A DNA stretch of 54,659 nucleotides from an uncultured Rhodospirillales bacterium (GTDB lineage Bacteria > Pseudomonadota > Alphaproteobacteria > Acetobacterales > Acetobacteraceae), in NCBI GenBank assembly GCA_903823665.1, contig CAIJTR010000206.1, positions 1-54,659 on the forward strand, in the 5' to 3' direction. The notes under the pieces were generated by a model, which was not told the DNA's origin, made no database searches, and worked only from the letters and a program-made list of their open reading frames with translations. Each line of letters opens with the position of its first letter. Within the stretch, counting starts at the first letter, position 1. The translations under genes were made by a program, and so were the position numbers. This document shows, in pieces, positions 53,127 through 54,659 of this stretch.

Positions 53127-54659
53127 GACGCCGTACTTCGCCAGCAGCGACGTGAACGAGGCGTATGCGAACGCACAGGCCAAGATCAACCTCGACACGC
53201 CGACGCTGTCGCGCTTCTACGTGCGCCTGCATGACGAGAGCCACAACTGCTGGGTGCCGCCGGGCGGCAGCGCCGTCAGCTGCCCGCAGAGCGCGGCTGC
53301 CATGCTGGCGGCCATCCAGGCCTTCATCGGCGGCATCAATCCCACGCCCGTGGACCCCGCGCTGGTGCTGTCCAAGGCACTGACGCTCTATGACGGCACG
53401 ATCGCCTCGGGCGGCAACCGCTACGACACCGGCGTGATCGCCAGGTGGCAGTTCAAGGAGGGTTCGGCCGATCCCACCACGAGGATTGCCGACGACACCA
53501 GCGGTGTCGACCCGGCGATGAACCTGACGCTGAATGGCGATTTCAGCTGGGTCGGCGGCTGGGGCGTGAGCTTCGGCCCCAATGGCGGCGAAGCGCGCGC
53601 TGGCGCGGCCAGCCGCAAGCTCTACGACCAGATCACCAAGAGCGGTGAGTACAGCGTCGAGTTATGGGCGGCGCCCGCCAACGTCGCGCAGCAGGACGCC
53701 TACATCGCCAGCTATTCCGGCGGCACAGCGGCGCGCAACTTCACGTTCTCGCAGTACGCCTACCAGTACGAACTGTTCGGACGCTCCAGCGTCACCGACG
53801 GCAACGGCATGCCTTCGGTCCTGACGCGCGACACCGACCGCGATGCGCAGGCCTCGCTCCAGCACCTGGTGCTCACCTATGACCCGGTGCGCGGCCGGCG
53901 CCTGTACGTCAACGGCAACTACACCGGCGATGTCGATGCCGCTGTCGGCGGCACGCTCGGCAGCTGGGACGACACCTTCGTCTTCCTGCTCGGGCGCGAG
54001 ACTTCCGGTGCCAACAAGTGGGCCGGCACGGTGCGCTTCGCCGCGGTCTACAACCGCGCGCTGACACCCGACCAGGTGCAGCAGAATTTCGCGGCCGGCG
54101 TCGGCGAGCGTTACTTCCTGCTGTTCAACGTCAGTGCGCTCACCGGCGTGAACCAGGCCTACGTGATGTTCGAGGTCAGCCGCTACGACACCTACAGCTA
54201 CCTCTTCAACAAGCCGGTGTTCATCAGCCTCTATCCGGCCGCGAAGCCCGGCAGCATCGTCATCAAGGGCATGCGCATCGGCATCAATGGCGCCGAGGCG
54301 CGCGTTGGCCAGGCCTACGCCAACCTCGACACGACGGTCACCGACGCCAACTACACCGCCGGCGTCGGCCAGCGGCTCTCCGCCATCGGCACCGTGATCG
54401 GCCTGGAGAAGGGGCCGGCCTCCGACCTGTTCTTCCTCAGCTTCGACCAGATCGGCAACCAGGCGCATGTGCGCACCGAGCCGGCCCAGCCGCCGCCGGC
54501 GACGCCGGCCGACAAGCCCGAGAGTTCGCAGTACGGCGTGCGCGTGTTCAGCGAGATCAATGCCTCGCTGGCCGGCATCACCGGCATCCCGGTAGGGACC
54601 GCCGCGGTGCAGTCGACCTACAACCTGGTCGAGCAGCAGTTGCCGACGGTGCCGCTGGC
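53127..54659 (+). CDS. LamG/concanavalin-like domain protein, internal fragment of probable foreign origin
   Basis: An open frame without stop from 53077 to the window end, recognisable as protein from about 53127 (TPYFASSDVNEAYANAQAKINLD). It has no start codon: the nearest upstream ATG (53112) is in another frame. The first 80 residues (FHNCW-like segment HDESHNCWVPPG, and AAAMLAAIQAFIGGI) resemble the end of a c-type-cytochrome-like or repeat domain. Then a LamG jelly-roll follows: ARWQFKEGSADPTTRIADDTSG, SGEYSVELWAAPANV, HLVLTYDPVRGRRLYVNGNYTG, FLLGRETSGANKWAGTVRFAAVYNRALTPDQV. Such proteins are surface or periplasmic and more familiar from beta/gammaproteobacteria. Codon choice differs from the rest of the window. 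Confidence 0.7.

Noticed and set aside
53662-54468. A 268-residue minus-strand frame in the terminal segment.
   Set aside because: Antisense to the LamG coding region; Val/Ala/Asp/Glu-rich repeated composition typical of a shadow frame.

Overview
The window (54.7 kb, GC-rich) looks like a chromosomal piece of an alphaproteobacterium of the Rhodospirillales, most likely an Acetobacteraceae member. Supporting this are the hisZ-purA and rluD-rpoH neighbourhoods, a type II secretion cluster ordered E-F-H-I-J-L-M-N-D-K as I recall from acetic acid bacteria, a Tat-exported IorAB-type molybdoenzyme, and lineage-type small proteins (DUF2256, DUF6476-like). The last ~1.5 kb (from about 53,125) does not fit. 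It encodes the middle of a LamG-type protein that starts abruptly without a start codon and has a different codon style, so I suspect a chimeric assembly join or a very recent insertion.

Layout. 1-1.1 kb: tail of a puuD-like glutamine amidotransferase and rluB. 1.1-5.5 kb (minus): a compact operon of a heme-oxygenase-fold dimetal-oxidase-like protein, metY, a MetA-family acyltransferase and a group II PLP decarboxylase. 5.7-9.6 kb: LuxR-type regulator, stand-alone receiver and a GAF/PAS histidine kinase. 9.6-14.6 kb: unknown protein, a 'CACGGAGG' inverted-repeat element, polysaccharide deacetylase and amidase (divergent), a decaying nitrate/sulfonate-type ABC locus (intact ATPase, permease stub, Lrp/AsnC fragment) and an FMN-binding PNPOx-like protein. 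15-18 kb: fused TRAP permease plus its binding protein. 18.4-21.8 kb: MacAB-like efflux pair without an outer-membrane partner. 22.3-24.9 kb: iorAB followed by a strong terminator.

25-34.6 kb (minus): a type II secretion operon lacking the major pseudopilin GspG and the peptidase GspO, with a lipoprotein-type secretin. 35-43.5 kb (minus): a full kdp potassium-uptake operon that starts with an unannotated 27-residue membrane peptide, then kdpF-A-B-C-D-E, and ends with a translationally coupled EIIA-Ntr-like gene. Upstream of it are three CATAGGA boxes phased by 11 bp. 43.7-44.4 kb: a broken tyrosine-integrase gene just 3' of tRNA-Glu, the scar of an integrated element. 44.4-47.1 kb: DUF2256, DUF6476-like, rluD, rpoH with a clear promoter and terminator. 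47.2-49.7 kb: a membrane-anchored pseudokinase coupled to a small membrane protein. 50.2-53.1 kb: purA, hisZ and a small membrane protein.

The most interesting candidates for new biology are the HDO-like/metY/metA/decarboxylase operon, the pseudokinase pair, and the kdp operon with its built-in EIIA and small leader peptide.
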